A stretch of DNA of 64,000 nucleotides from Lunularia cruciata (lineage: Eukaryota; Streptophyta; Marchantiopsida; Lunulariales; Lunulariaceae): the NCBI GenBank assembly GCA_948567375.1, contig OX419759.1, positions 22,040,744 to 22,104,743 on the forward strand, given 5' to 3'. Position 1 is the first letter of the stretch, and every line of letters begins with the position of its first letter. The position numbers and the translations under genes were made by a program. The notes below the pieces were generated by a model. That model saw only the letters and a list, made by a program, of their open reading frames with translations, was not told the origin of the DNA and made no database searches. This document shows, in pieces, positions 11,705 through 22,664 of the stretch.

Positions 11705-12493
11705 CTAGTTTGACACAAAGCGTCTGTAATATCCGATATGTCCCAAGAAGGCTCTCAGCTCCCGGATGTTCTTCGGGGATTCCAAAGCTGCAATTATCTT
11801 AACCTTCTCAACATCAACTTCAATACCTCGGCTTGATACCCAATGCCCCAGACGAATTCCCTCCTTCATTGCAAAGAAGCATTTCTCCGGGTGTAATGAC
11901 AAGCCGGCAAAACGACACCTTTCAAACGTTTGGCAAAGGTAATCTAAATGTACATCTCTTTGCCCAAACACACAAAAGTCATCAATAAAAACTTCCATAA
12001 ATTTGCACAGGAAATCCTTGAAGATCAAATTCATCATCCGCTGGAAAGTAGCGGGAGCATTACACAACCCAAAGGGCATTTGATTGTAAGCAAAAGTGCC
12101 CCAATCGGTCGTGAATGTAGTTTTATCCTTGTCTTCTTCTCTAATGCATACTTGATTATACCCTAAAAATCCATCGAGAAAACTATAACAAGGATGCCCA
12201 GCTACTTGATCTAAAATTGTATCGGTAAAAGGCAAGGGATGATGATCTTTCCTTGTAACTGTGTTCAATTTTCGGAAGTCTTGGCACACTTGGATCTTCC
12301 CTGTTTTCTTCTTCGGGACAATGACAATGGGGGAGACCCATTCACTGCTTAAGACAGGGAAGATGATTCTGGCCCCTAAGTACTTGTTGATTTCATCTTT
12401 CACCAAAAGCGAGTACTTCGGGTTTAGGCGGTATTGTTGCTGCCAAACCGGAACTGCACCTTCAACCAAATCAATCCGGTGTTCTCCAAATTC
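11705..12493 (-). pseudogene. B1 reverse transcriptase
   Basis: Bounded by TGA (12496-12494) and TAG (11707-11705) in a single frame. RT landmarks in order: ARIIFPVLSSEWVSPIV, VCQDFRKLN, FLDGFLGYNQV, MPFGLCNAPATFQRMM, then the active-site box VFIDDFCVF (F-x-D-D form of the usual Y-x-D-D) and LGHWVSSRGIEVD, followed by the connection IGYYRRFVSN. Both active-site aspartates are kept. The Q in place of V in VCQDF is unusual and could be a mutation. The polymerase copies genomic RNA into cDNA in the virus-like particle. Confidence 0.92.
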
Positions 12494-13125
12494 TCATGGA
12501 ATACCCGGCATTTGATCAATTGACCAGGCAAATACATCCTGGAACTTTATAAACAAGGCAGTGTATCCTGCCAACTCCTCCGAAGTAACTGTCTTCGAGA
12601 TCTTTAAAAATTTTCCTCCAGTTAGTAACACCTCTTGACAGTCATCGGGGTTGATGACTCCTTCAACGTGGCTTACTCGGCTTAACCGGAGGCGAGCGGC
12701 CATCAAACCCCCTTCCTCCAAGTCAGGTTCACCCGAGGTGAGGTCATATGGATCTTCGTTGTCAACCTCTACCTCGTAGCATTCCAAGTAATTAACTTGG
12801 ACTTCATCTTCAGATTCGTCTGAAGACGAAGACAATGAGTCTTTGGATTCATCTTCCTCTTCTGACGAACTTGTTTCCCCGAGATGGGGAACCTTTGTCC
12901 AACTCACAGTCACCAGCTTCTGATCTTTGGACGAAATGTCCTTGAATCTTAACTTCTGCTGATGCCAATCCACTACAACTTGGGCACTATACAACCAGGG
13001 TCTGCCGATCAACAGAGGGTAACCAATTTTTGTCACTGGCCGCAACACAATGTAATTCAACTTGAAGGGTACCCCTCCAATGATCGTGGTAATGTTCGAC
13101 AGCATGCCCAAGGCCGTCTCCTGGT
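12494..13125 (-). pseudogene. B1 protease C-terminal half and pro-RT linker
   Basis: The open frame 13111-12494 contains FKLNYIVLRPV and YPLLIGRPWLYSAQVV, the second half of a retropepsin-like fold. An acidic Ser/Glu-rich linker and QMPGIP-stop-EFGEH leading into RT follow. The TGA at 12496 replaces a codon that is CAA in B2 (about 55780). Upstream, the protease active site is in a different frame (13126-14232). B2 reads through this join in one frame, and B1 lacks one T in the run before LGM, so a single-base deletion explains the split. Confidence 0.82.
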
Positions 13126-14232
13126 TTAGTCTGCAAACTTCAAAACTCGGGGTGTTGGTTCAAACGTATGATACCCGAGTCGATTCGTTGTATCTTCGGT
13201 CATGACATTCACACCGGACCCAGAGTCAATGGGTATTGATGTGATCATGCACCCTGCAATCTCCGTGTCTACCTCGAGAGATCCCAAATCTTCTTGTTCA
13301 ATACGATAAATAGCAGGCAGGTCCTTCTTTGACATCAACCTCACCTTCTTGAGGGCCGAATTAAGCTGTCTCTTGTACATCTTGTTATCTTCCCACAATT
13401 GCTTCAATGTAACATTGGCATTTGTGGTGGCCAGATCGGCTACAATATCATATTGGGGAACTCCTCCCAATTTGACCGTCTTTGTCTTTGGCTTTGGGTC
13501 CGAGGACCCTCCATGTTCCCTCTTGACTTCGGGACGCTTCAAAATGGTGACAGGCTTACTGATGGCCTTAACCCGAGCTTCCTTGGGTTGACCCACCTTG
13601 GCTTGGATCAGACCCTTTACTTCGGATCGGATGTCCGCCAGAAAAATTGGAGACTTTGTCTTCGTCTCTTCTTCCAAACTCAGTTCCCGAGTCCTGAGTA
13701 ATGCCTCCTTTAATTTTCTTTGCAAGGCTTTAGCTTTAGCTTTAGCTTTAGCTTTTGCAAGGATCTTTTCCTCCTTGGCCAAAAGAATGGCTTTTGGGCG
13801 CTGTCTCTTCGCCTTTTGGGAAGACGACGAGGTCGTACTCAGTTCCTCGGGATCACGCTTCTTCTTGCTGGAGCGTGTCTCAACTTTCAAAACTTCAAGG
13901 TCTGGCCATTCTCCTTCTGAGGCCGGACTCCCTTCTTGAGGTCTTTCTTCCTCAAGAGTAGTGCAATTTACATTCGTATCCCCCTTTGGCTGAAGTGCTG
14001 CACGCTCAGCGGGGGTCTGTACATATTTTATAGGAGGCTTTTGGTTTGGTGGGTGAGGGCATTGGTTGCTCGTATGCCCCGATCCTTTACAATTTCCACA
14101 CAGGGGAACGTACCCAATTTGCCTTCTTGGCTTGGGACAATTTGGAGACCAATGTCCCATCGAGCCACAATTATAACAGGCTCCGGGTGCAACATTTTGA
14201 GGGCGATTTTGGTTGCTCATCGGTGGTCTTCA
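13126..14232 (-). pseudogene. B1 gag C-terminus (zinc knuckles) and protease active site
   Basis: Follows a TGA at 14232-14230 in the gag frame. CYNCGSMGHWSPNC and CGNCKGSGHTSNQC are two clear CCHC zinc knuckles near the start. A long Lys/Arg/Glu-rich spacer includes a short Ala-Lys run (AKAKAKAKA, about 13735-13765). The protease active site is PIDSGSGVNVMT (about 13200-13240), a standard D-S-G triad. The frame ends at TAA after VLKFAD (13128-13126); B2 has CAA there and continues. Zinc knuckles bind the genomic RNA; the protease processes the polyprotein. Confidence 0.88.
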
Positions 14233-15876
14233 TGGAGGAGCATTGGGGTTATACTCCCTGGGCCCAAACCTCGAACCTTGATACAATGTGCTCGGTTGAG
14301 GCTGTACCTCCTGAGTTTGGTACACCGCCTCTTCGTCCTTGTCTTGGTTCCATCCCGGAACCCAATCAATTTGCTGCACCGGGAATGCATTACGAGTATT
14401 GCATTCTGTGTTGGCGTGGCCAGATTTGCCACATGCGGTTCACCACACATTAGATTGTCCAAATGTTGGGGCCTTTCTTTGGTCCTTAGCCCCAATCATC
14501 TAGATCTTGAAATCCGAAAACTCCTTGATGAGGGCATCCAGCTTCGTATCTGCCTTATGTACACTCTTGGCTGGAGGAGTCACTGGTTTCTTTCCTCCAC
14601 ATCTTCTGACTCGTCTTGGCTTTGATTCTTCTTTGGATTCCGAAGAAGAGCTCAAAGACGTAGAGGATTCGTCCAAAGAAGAGAAGGTGATGCACAAAGC
14701 TCTCCTTTTGGGCTTCTTGCCCTTCTTCTCCCGATTTCTCCGGTTACCGGCAGAGTGAGAGTAGGCCGCTTCATAACGAGCAACATGTTTGAGTACTTTG
14801 TCTAGGGAAGTTACGTTCCTCTCCCTGGCAAAGATTCGTATCTCTGGTGAAAGGCCCCCGAGGAACCAGGTAATGGCTTGGGCATCAGAGTATCCCACCA
14901 CCCCCGATTGCTTTGGAACTCGGTTCAGTAGTGCCATGAACCGCTCAGAGTAGTCCCTCAACTTCTCCTTCTTGCCCCGGTCCAAATCATTGAGTGCCAC
15001 AAAGACACTCGTATCGTAGTCAACCTCCCGGAATCGTTCCAGGAAGCTGTTTCTCAAGTCCGCCCAGTCCAATGGTACAAACCCCTTCTGAGTCATATGG
15101 GTGTACCAGCTCCAAGCTTTCTTGCGAAGCAGACTTGGGAAAATTCTCAATCGATCCTTGTTAGCAAAGGAGATGACTTTGAATTCTTCGGTGAATTCAT
15201 TGGGGTCTTTGTCTTGTTCTGTCCCCTTATACTTCTGATAGGCGTGTTGGGTGACAAGGAGCGAAGTCATCATTCGATGCACTGGGATCGGCTGAGGTAA
15301 TGTGGAACTTGACGGAACGGAAGAATTGGCTAGAATTGACGCCGTATTGTCAGCCCAGGGATTCCAATTCGTCAAATTCAAGGTAGGGTCTTCTTCAACA
15401 ATTTCTGCTATGAGGGTGTCAACTTCAACCCGAGTGGAAGATTCAGGATCAACACCTTTGATGGGTTCTTCAAAATTCCTTCGGGTCAACCAAGGAATCG
15501 TTTGTAGAAGATATTGACACTTGTCTTTAGTAAGTGTTCGTGCTGTCTTTTCTCGAACAAAGGTCTTCAAGGAAACAACTTCCTTTACAGCTCTAGGGGA
15601 AGTTGGTGTACAGGGCCGCAATGCATATGTTTGCCCACTCAATTCTTTCTTCTTCTTGGAAGAAGAGGGAGATGCGAAGTAGCCTTGCCAACCACCTTCG
15701 CGTTTCTTGTGGTCAACTTCTCACAGGGCTTCTTGCACTTCGTGAAGGAGTTGAAACTCCAATGCCTCTCGTTCAGTTTCGTCAACAATGGATGGGACGT
15801 TCAGACATTCGTCTTCTTCACGCTGAAGTGCTCGTCTTTGAGCTCCCTCTTCCCGTTGTTCTTTCAATGCAGACAT
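14230..15876 (-). pseudogene. B1 gag
   Basis: Starts at ATG 15876 (MSALKEQREEGAQRRALQ), 65 bases after the primer-binding site; B2 starts at the equivalent ATG (59170). The frame is continuous to 13126 with no indel but has TGA at 15723, TAG at 14502, TGA at 14442 and TGA at 14232. B2 keeps a Gln at the TAG position. The TGA at 14442 replaces the first Cys of a zinc knuckle (W-stop-TACGKSGHANTEC), which is intact in B2. The capsid-type core is around FTEEFKVISFANKDRLRIF, LRNSFLERFREVDY and AITWFLGGLSPEIRIF. A basic KKGKKPKRR patch lies near the C-terminus. Gag forms the virus-like particle. Confidence 0.88.
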
Positions 15877-15940
15877 TTATATTGCGTTGATACCCAGTTT
15901 CCAATTAGGCTTTGTATTCTTCCACTTCCAAGATTTGTAT

Positions 15941-15957
15941 CCCCAGCAGCGGCGCCA
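15941..15957 (-). promoter_or_regulatory. Primer-binding site of B1
   Basis: Minus strand TGGCGCCGCTGCTGGGG, seven bases inside the 5' LTR end. This is close to the GGCGCCGTTGCCGGGGA type common in plant gypsy elements. The exact tRNA is not determined here. Confidence 0.85.
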
Positions 15958-16633
15958 AAAATCATGTGACAACTCGGAAAATATCACTTTTGCGGTAATT
16001 AGGTAAGTAAAGTTTGTTCCCGCAGAGATACGAGTCAGAATTGGTCAAATACAAAGCAAAATAACAATTTCAGTTCTTCTTCGTTGCGTCTTTAATCTCT
16101 CAGGTAGAAACCACACCCAGAAGAGAGTAACAAGCACTGACTCGCAGTCTTGTCACAAATTCTCACTCCTTAATCACAAATCCTTCAATTCTTTCCAAAC
16201 ATTCTTGATTGTGATGATTCAGGCTCTCCCGAAAACGGCACTTCATTGCAAAACGACTTTGCTTCAGAATTGTGTTCCACCCTCCATTGAAGGCACAACT
16301 TCCTCGATCAAAATTGCTTCACATCAACCTCGCACTGCACTCACAAATGCAGAATACTACCAACACTACAATTCCTCTCAGATCTGTCAAGGCATTGCTT
16401 CAATTGCACTTCACTTAGGATCAACCACACAAAATGAAGATCAAGGCTGTGGAATCCAGCATCCAACAAACACACTGACTTGCACTTCAAATTTCTTCAC
16501 ACACTCACAAACATAGACACAAAGTTGATACTCGGAATCAAGCTCAAGCGACGAGCACTGCTTCACAGCACTTTGCTTTATCTATTCTCAGAAATAATGA
16601 GCACTGAACAACAATTTCCTACGAATGCCACTC

Positions 16634-16640
16634 TTAAATA
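16634..16640 (-). promoter_or_regulatory. TATA-like box in the 5' LTR of B1
   Basis: Minus strand TATTTAA in TTCACTATTTAAGAGTGG, 113 bases after the ORF stop. As the only TATA-like box in the conserved non-coding tail, it is the best candidate for the promoter of the genomic RNA. The LTR ORF is therefore upstream of it, in U3. Confidence 0.68.
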
Positions 16641-16752
16641 GTGAACAATCGATAGTTCTAACAACTATACCGTTCTACAACAACTGTTCTAACCTGCAGA
16701 TCCAAAATGACAATGCACCTCTTCATATCTGCCCCTTCAAATCTCAAATCTA

Positions 16753-19328
16753 TTATTTATCCGATCCGATGTCTACTTCTTCTTTGGCTTTCAAACCCAA
16801 ACCCGAAGTAATCTTACTTCCTACTACATTTTCCTCGGGTTTCACATCTCCTACTTCTTCTACCAAATCTAGCAATTCTCTTTCCTGATCTGAAATTGCA
16901 CTAGTGGTTAATCTATCTAACTCTTCATCTTTCAACCCACTCTTTTCTAATGTCTCTGAGAGCAACTCTATAGACATTTGGATTCCTATGTTATCTACTT
17001 TGGGTTTTGCCTTAACATCTTGCCGAAGCTTTTCTAACTCTATTTTCACTAAGTCTAATCTAATTGAGATGTTATCCTCTACTTCTAACACCTTTCCATC
17101 TACACGAGTTCTCAGTTTGATTAACAAGGGATTCATCTCTGTGTCCTTTGCTTGTCTTCGCCTCGTCTCCTGCACCAACAACTTTAACTTGTGCAGTCGC
17201 GCTTCTTCAATTCGAACGTTGGCTTCTGTACTTAACATTGCATTCACTCTGAGGACTATCTCCTTCAATGGCTCCAATCTTGTCTTTTGTTCTCGTTCAT
17301 GATCTGCAAGCCATTCCTCTCTGTACATTGCCAACTCTTCCTCGAACTCGGCCTTCACTGCTTCCTTCTCTTTCTCCTTCTGTACAACTTTCTCTTCCTG
17401 ATTACGAAGTAACTCTTGTAATCTCTCTTCTTCTCTATACCGCACAGACAACTCTCTTTGCCAGAGTTGCTTCTTCTCCTCCATACTCTCCATCACTCGA
17501 TCAAGCTCTTGTTCCTTTGATGCTACCCTTGCCATAGCATGGATAAGCTCTACTCTTGAATCAGCAAACTGCTGCTTCAAGATTTCATGCTCTACTATCT
17601 ATCTCTCCCTTGCGATGTCACTCTTCCTCGCAAGATCTTGTTGATAGCTCACTTCTCTCTTCAGGTCTTCGATTACCTGACTTCTCTCTACTGCTTCCGC
17701 TTGCAGTACTTCTCTCTCCTTCTCACCTCAGGTTATACTCCTCTTCAACTCCAAGTTCTCCTCTTCTAATCTTGCTACCACCTGCAATACAGTCTTTACT
17801 TCTGGACAAGTTGACTGCATCTCCTTCTTCTTCTTCTCCAACTTCACCAACAGCGGGGCATACTACCTCTCGCAGGTACTACTCCCTCACTGGCAACTTC
17901 TTCCTCCCATGGAGTAATTTCTTGTTTCTCCTCATGTTCTCCTGATACGCGCCTTCTTCTCTGAAGTCTTCGTATCGGGATTGATGCCTCACTACTCGTG
18001 CTGTCTTCTGCCTCTTCCTTCACTTTACTCAGCCCCGCCTCACACTTTGCCTTACGTCTCGATCGAACTCCTCAATGTACTGCGATCTTCTTCTCCTTGA
18101 GCACCGGTACTTTGTCTTCCAGCGCCGCATTGTCTTCGGCTTCTACTTCGGCTTGCACTTCTTCTTTGTATTCTTCAGCCACTGGTGCCAAGGTCATTTC
18201 TCCACCGTCGTCACTGTCACTGCTAGTATCTCCACTCTGCAGTGTCAGCTCAGGTTCCTCCTCACGTTCCGAGTCCTCCGTCTTGAGCTCGGCCTCTCCT
18301 TTTGAGTCTTCATCTTTTGACTCAATCACCACCATTCCTCACCTTGGGTTATTTTTCTACATCTTCCGAGGTTTCTTGTTTTCTTCAGCTTCTGCATGCC
18401 AAGTTCTCTTCTTCGTCGGGGTACTTACCACGACCTCCACGCTTTTCACTGTCTTCGCGTAGTAGTCGTCCGTGCTCCGGATTTGGAGAATGTATTGCTG
18501 CTCCTCCACGTCGACTTCTCTTCTCAAGTCAGGATGGAAATGAGATACCATTTAATTGCGCTCCGCCAAATTGAGCAAATTCAACCCGAGGTAGAAATGT
18601 GCTGCAAATGGTACGATGTAGTGTGGAGGCGACTTATCCCGCAGATTCCACACCATCTGCCTCATTCTCCCGTGAAAACACCTTGCCCAATTGATTGGTT
18701 CTCCTGCAAATAGCTTGTGAAAGAACACCGCTTGGTGTTTCATCACATAAGTGGTTCTCTCCGGCTTCAGGATGGCCATTAGTGCACTCACAATTCCTCT
18801 CTTCACAGGGTCTTTGTAGCTCTCAACTTTGTACCCATTCTTTGTTCTCTTCAACAAGAAGGCATCTCTCACCTCTTGCATTTCTTGGGCTATCTCTCCT
18901 TTCCCCAAGAACGTGGCTCCCTGCTCCGAACCCGCCTCCTTCCCGAGTACGAGTCTCCAATCCGACTCTGTCCAGCGAGCCAGATTTCCTCTCTTCCCTT
19001 CTTCCTCTAGACCATCGAGACACTTACTCTCGATGATTTCTGTCATGAATCCTGGAAAACTTACGTTCCTGATCCATGCCAGAAAGGTGATCCGAAGTCG
19101 GCTCAAGACTTCGATCCTCGCTACTACATCTAATCTCCGAATTGCATGATTTCTCATTGCGAATTTAGAGTTTTTCTTCCCTCCTCCCATCTCTTATGCT
19201 TTCTTACTGTCTCTAGATTTCTCTCTCGCGACTTCTCCCTTGCGCACTAACCCGAGTACAACTTTATTTCCCTTTTCCCGATCACCTACAAGACGACTCC
19301 TCAATGGCAAAGGAAAATTGCTTGACAT
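16753..19328 (-). pseudogene. LTR-encoded coiled-coil protein, copy in the 5' LTR of B1
   Basis: Homologue of 31509-34082, starting at ATG 19328 (MSSNFPLPLRSRLVG). Intact runs are 19190-18552, 18551-18357, 18335-18072 and 17580-16753, separated mainly by point stops (for example TAA before MVSHFHPDLRR at 18552), with small indels near 17850-17880 that shift the frame. The original terminal stop is now AAA, so the frame ends one codon later at TAA 16753. The N-terminal domain, acidic middle, coiled coil (QLWQRELSVRYREEERL and neighbours) and tail (KSGLKDEELDRL, SDQERELLDLV) are all recognisable. Function unknown. Confidence 0.85.
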
Positions 19329-19740
19329 TTTGTCGTTGCAGTTCTGATTTTTATAGAGTTGCACTTCTTCATCTTCCGTCACTTCGAGTTTCTACCGAGA
19401 TATCACACCTCCGGCATGCACCTGTCATTGTCAATCAACCTTCGTGCGTATGAGCCGCCAGTTTTGAAATGGCCCCTTCTTGAATTTCTCGCCCGACAAA
19501 AGGTTGTTAGACTGTCTTTGCCTCGGGTTGAGCTCCCCCCGATCCGAAGACAATTTACTTTGTGTTGTATGCTGACAGGGCATTTTCGAGTACTTCACCT
19601 TATGACCCGAAGTCACTTTACTTCGAGTTTCATCCCAAAGCCAATTTTCTTTGCCTTCTTTGGCCATACAGGCGCAATCCGACTTCTCTATACACTTCTT
19701 CTCCTTTATTTTGAAAAAAACAAAAAATGTGGGCACCACA

Positions 19741-20773
19741 ATCTCCTTAAAACATTTGGTGAAAGAACACCGCTTGTTGCATTGTGACATAGGTGGTTTG
19801 CTTTGGCTTGAACATTGTGATCATTGCACTTACAATCCCTCTCTTCTTGGGGTCTCTATAGCTATCCACCTTTTACCCATTCTTGGTGCGATTGAAAGAA
19901 TTTCTCATCTCGATAGTCTCTTCTAAGGCATCACACTTGAAATAGAAGGTGGTACCTCCTATCTCTCTTGCTTCTCTCCCCAAGACTATTCTCTAATCTG
20001 ACTCAGTCCATCAAGCTGGATTTCCTCTCTTCTCTTCATGCTTTGGCCCATCCTTGCAATCACTTGCTGTGATTTCTGCCATGAAACCTAGAAAACTGAA
20101 ATTCCAATTCTAAGCCAAGAACGTGGTACAAAGTCTTGCTAAGACCTTGATCCTTGCCACTACATCTAATCTACACATTGCAAGTCCTCTCACCGCACTC
20201 TACTTACTTGCTTTTGAGACCATTGTGTGTTTCCTCACTCTCTTCTTGTGGAAGATTGTTCCCAAGATCCTACCCACTCTTCTTCTTGCGGATTTGCAAT
20301 TTGCATTACTTTGGGTTGACTCTAAATAGGGACGAGATAGGATTTGGACATTGTACTGCTTCCTCACAGAAATCTCAATTTTATAGTCCTTTGCTGATTG
20401 GTCATTCTTTAGTTGATTCTCTGCTCCAATCACTATCACCAATTTTGTGAGGTTATTTCCTATCACTATCAAGAACTTCTTGATCCCAAGGTCATCACTT
20501 TTTCTGCATACTTTCTTGATTGGCAAACCCCAAAGAAGTTTGTTACAGGTTCTTTGGATCAGGCTATGCTACCCAATACAAAGTCCCCTTCTTTGTCTTT
20601 CTCTTGTCCATCTTGGGTCCTTTGGATCTGACCCAAGGTCAACTTTGGGTTTGGCCCAAACGCACGCTTCTTTGCATTTTCCTTCCAATTTAGCCCTCCT
20701 TCGGCTTTACTAATGTACTTCTTCTACAAAACTTTATGGAAACTATCAAAAACCAAAAAATGTGGGTACCCTA
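19741..20773 (-). repeat. Family B LTR fragment 'beta', second piece
   Basis: Continuation of 4596-6024 after B1. The minus strand encodes degraded N-terminal parts of the LTR protein: the VFFHQMF-like block at about 19750, the WxLRI/LAW-like block near 20080, and the start region near 20260. It ends at a run of A followed by TGTGGGTACC (20761-20770), the usual B LTR terminus, slightly altered. Immediately beyond, a plus-strand B LTR frame resumes in mid-domain, so beta had inserted into that copy. Confidence 0.7.
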
Positions 20774-21731
20774 TATTGTTGGGGTGATGATTGAAATGTT
20801 CAAGATCAAGCAAACCATGTATGTGATAATGAATCAAGTGGTATTTTTCATCAAGTGTTCATAGGAGAGAAGGTGAATTGGGCAAAATGCTTTCATCAAA
20901 GGATAAGAAAAATGATTTTAACTAGAGAATGGATATGACGCCTCACTACTTTGTTGCATGCTTCTTTCTTTGGTTATGATGTTGCTGATGACAAAGGAGA
21001 AACATAGAATTGGATTGCATTTCCACCCCAATCTGCTTCTTGAAGATGAGCTATGTTATATCTTGCAAATTTGGGCAGGTGATGAACACTTTGCCAAGAC
21101 AAGACAAAAGAAGATCATGGCAGTGACCAATCCAAAGACAAAGAACCAAGCTAGACCCAAAGAAGTGGTGTCACCGATTCAGCCATGGAAGACAAGAAGA
21201 CTAAACCCAAGAGGTAGCAATGATGGACCTATCTTCGAGAGCAGAATTTGAAGGTGAGGTTGAGTCTAAGGGAGAAGACTCAAAAGAAAGAAGATGAACT
21301 CACTTTGTAAAGTAAATAGTCAAGCAAAAGGGAAGGTGAGCCTCAAGTCTAACTGTCATTGGACAAAGTGGCTCCAGAGGAGGATGAGGAGTTCCATTCT
21401 GCAATTGATTTGATGGAAGGAAGAGATGTCCCATCTTTGGAATTGCCTATGGTAGAGATAGAAGAAGAGCAAGATGAAGAACCAAAAATGGTGGCCTAGA
21501 AGGGATAAAGGTCAAGGAGAGGACTGAAAATTGCAATTGTAGGTCCAAGTCAAGTAAAGGAAGAAGAAGAAAGTTAGGAAGATATGACTTTGAAGGTACA
21601 AAGATTGAGACTTTGTGGTAAGGTAATGAAGGAAGATTTGCCTATCAAAGCCAAGTACAAAGACCAAGAGGATGATATACAAGCATTTGATGGAGTAGAT
21701 TATTTTTCAATGATCATTTGTCCTTGTTGTT
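20774..21731 (+). repeat. Family B LTR fragment 'alpha' (plus), interior of the LTR ORF
   Basis: Plus-strand sequence starting in the middle of the LTR-encoded domain (IVGVMIEMFKIKQTMYVIMN, equivalent to SYKDPV...TTYVMKHQ in other copies). It continues through the acidic middle (DEEFHSAIDLMEGRDVPSLE) and ends at MIICPCCL at 21731, where another B LTR starts. Multiple stops are present. Its start is cut by beta and its end by gamma. Confidence 0.7.
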
Positions 21732-22664
21732 TGTGACAACCCAACAAGTATCTCTTTTGTGGTAATCAAATAAGTAAAGTTTGTTCCCAACAAAGATACG
21801 AGTCAAAAATGGTCAAATAAAAAAGAAACAATCACAATGTAGTTCTTCTTTGTTGCATCCTAAATCTCTCATGTAGAAACCACACCCAAAAGAGAGTAAC
21901 AAGCACTTACGCGTAGCTTCATCACAAATTAACACTCCATAATCACAACTCCCTCAAATCTTTCCAAACAATCTTGATTGTGATGATTCAGATTCTCTCA
22001 AAGATGGTTACTTCATTGCACAATGATCTTGCCTCAGAATTGCATTCCACCCCTCCATTGAAGGCACAACTTCCTTAATTGAAATTGCTTTGTGTCAATC
22101 CCATGCTGCACTCACAATTGCATAATACTACAAACTCTACAATTCCTCTCAGATCTGTCAAGGCATTGCTTCAATTACCTTCATTCAAGTTCAAACACAT
22201 AGAATGAAGATCAGCACTTCAGAATCCAACATCCAACAAAGTCACTGACTTGCACTTCAAAATTCTCCAAACACACACACAAACTTGATACTCAAAATTA
22301 AGCTCAAAAAAGCTTTAAGATACAACACTTCACTTTATCTATCTTAAAAAATATGAATATTGAACAACACAACACTAAAAATGCTTCCTTTAAATAGGAT
22401 GAGCACTTCAACAATTATCTAACTACTATACCATTCCCTAACAATCTCCAGATCCAAAATGGCAATCCACTCTTCATATTTGTCAATTCAAATCTCAAAT
22501 TGGTTGTGAATCCGATCCAATGTCTGATCCAATGTCTACCTCCTCCTCTTCTATTGAATGTAATTTCCAATGTAACTTCCTTCACTTTATGTCCTTTGGC
22601 TCTATCAACTTCTACATCTTCTTCTATTTCCATAATTTCTTCCTTTCTGAACTGCGATTGAACT
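21732..22664 (-). repeat. Family B LTR fragment 'gamma' (minus), 3' tail
   Basis: Begins (in plus coordinates) TGTGACAACCCAACAAG, the B LTR terminus, and holds the conserved non-coding tail with TTTAAATAG (minus TATTTAA) at 22388-22396. It then holds the end of the coding frame (about 22520-22664). It is cut at 22664 by a plus-orientation B LTR. Confidence 0.75.

Larger units (their letters stand above)
6025..19740 (-). mobile_element. Complete family B retrotransposon B1 with giant LTRs (13.7 kb)
   Basis: Minus-strand order: 5' LTR (19740-15965), primer-binding site (15957-15941), gag (15876-14230), zinc knuckles and protease (to 12494), RT, RNase H, integrase (to 9889), polypurine tract (9798-9785), 3' LTR (9784-6025). 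The ends are TGTGGTGCCC...GTTGTCACA. The flanks are ATCTT (6020-6024) and ATCTC (19741-19745), a 5-bp target duplication with one mismatch. The host LTR reads on across the insertion. The two LTRs are clearly the same sequence, with scattered substitutions and small indels, so the insertion is not very recent. Every protein frame is broken, mostly by point nonsense codons. The pol order and RT/integrase motifs place it in Ty3/gypsy. I saw no chromodomain. Confidence 0.93.
15965..19740 (-). repeat. 5' LTR of B1 (3.78 kb) carrying an internal ORF
   Basis: Begins TGTGGTGCCCACATTTT at 19740 and ends CGAGTTGTCACA at 15965 on the minus strand. It is the partner of 6025-9784. The order within it is about 410 bases of non-coding U3 start rich in ACCCGAAGT/ACTTCGGGT motifs, the coding frame 19328-16753, the TATA box at 16640-16634, and a conserved tail. 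Substitutions between the two LTRs are visible throughout and could be used to date the insertion. Confidence 0.93.

Noticed and set aside
13720-13920. Plus-strand FSFSFSFS-rich frame
   Set aside because: Antisense of the Ala-Lys repeat in B1 gag; a compositional artefact.
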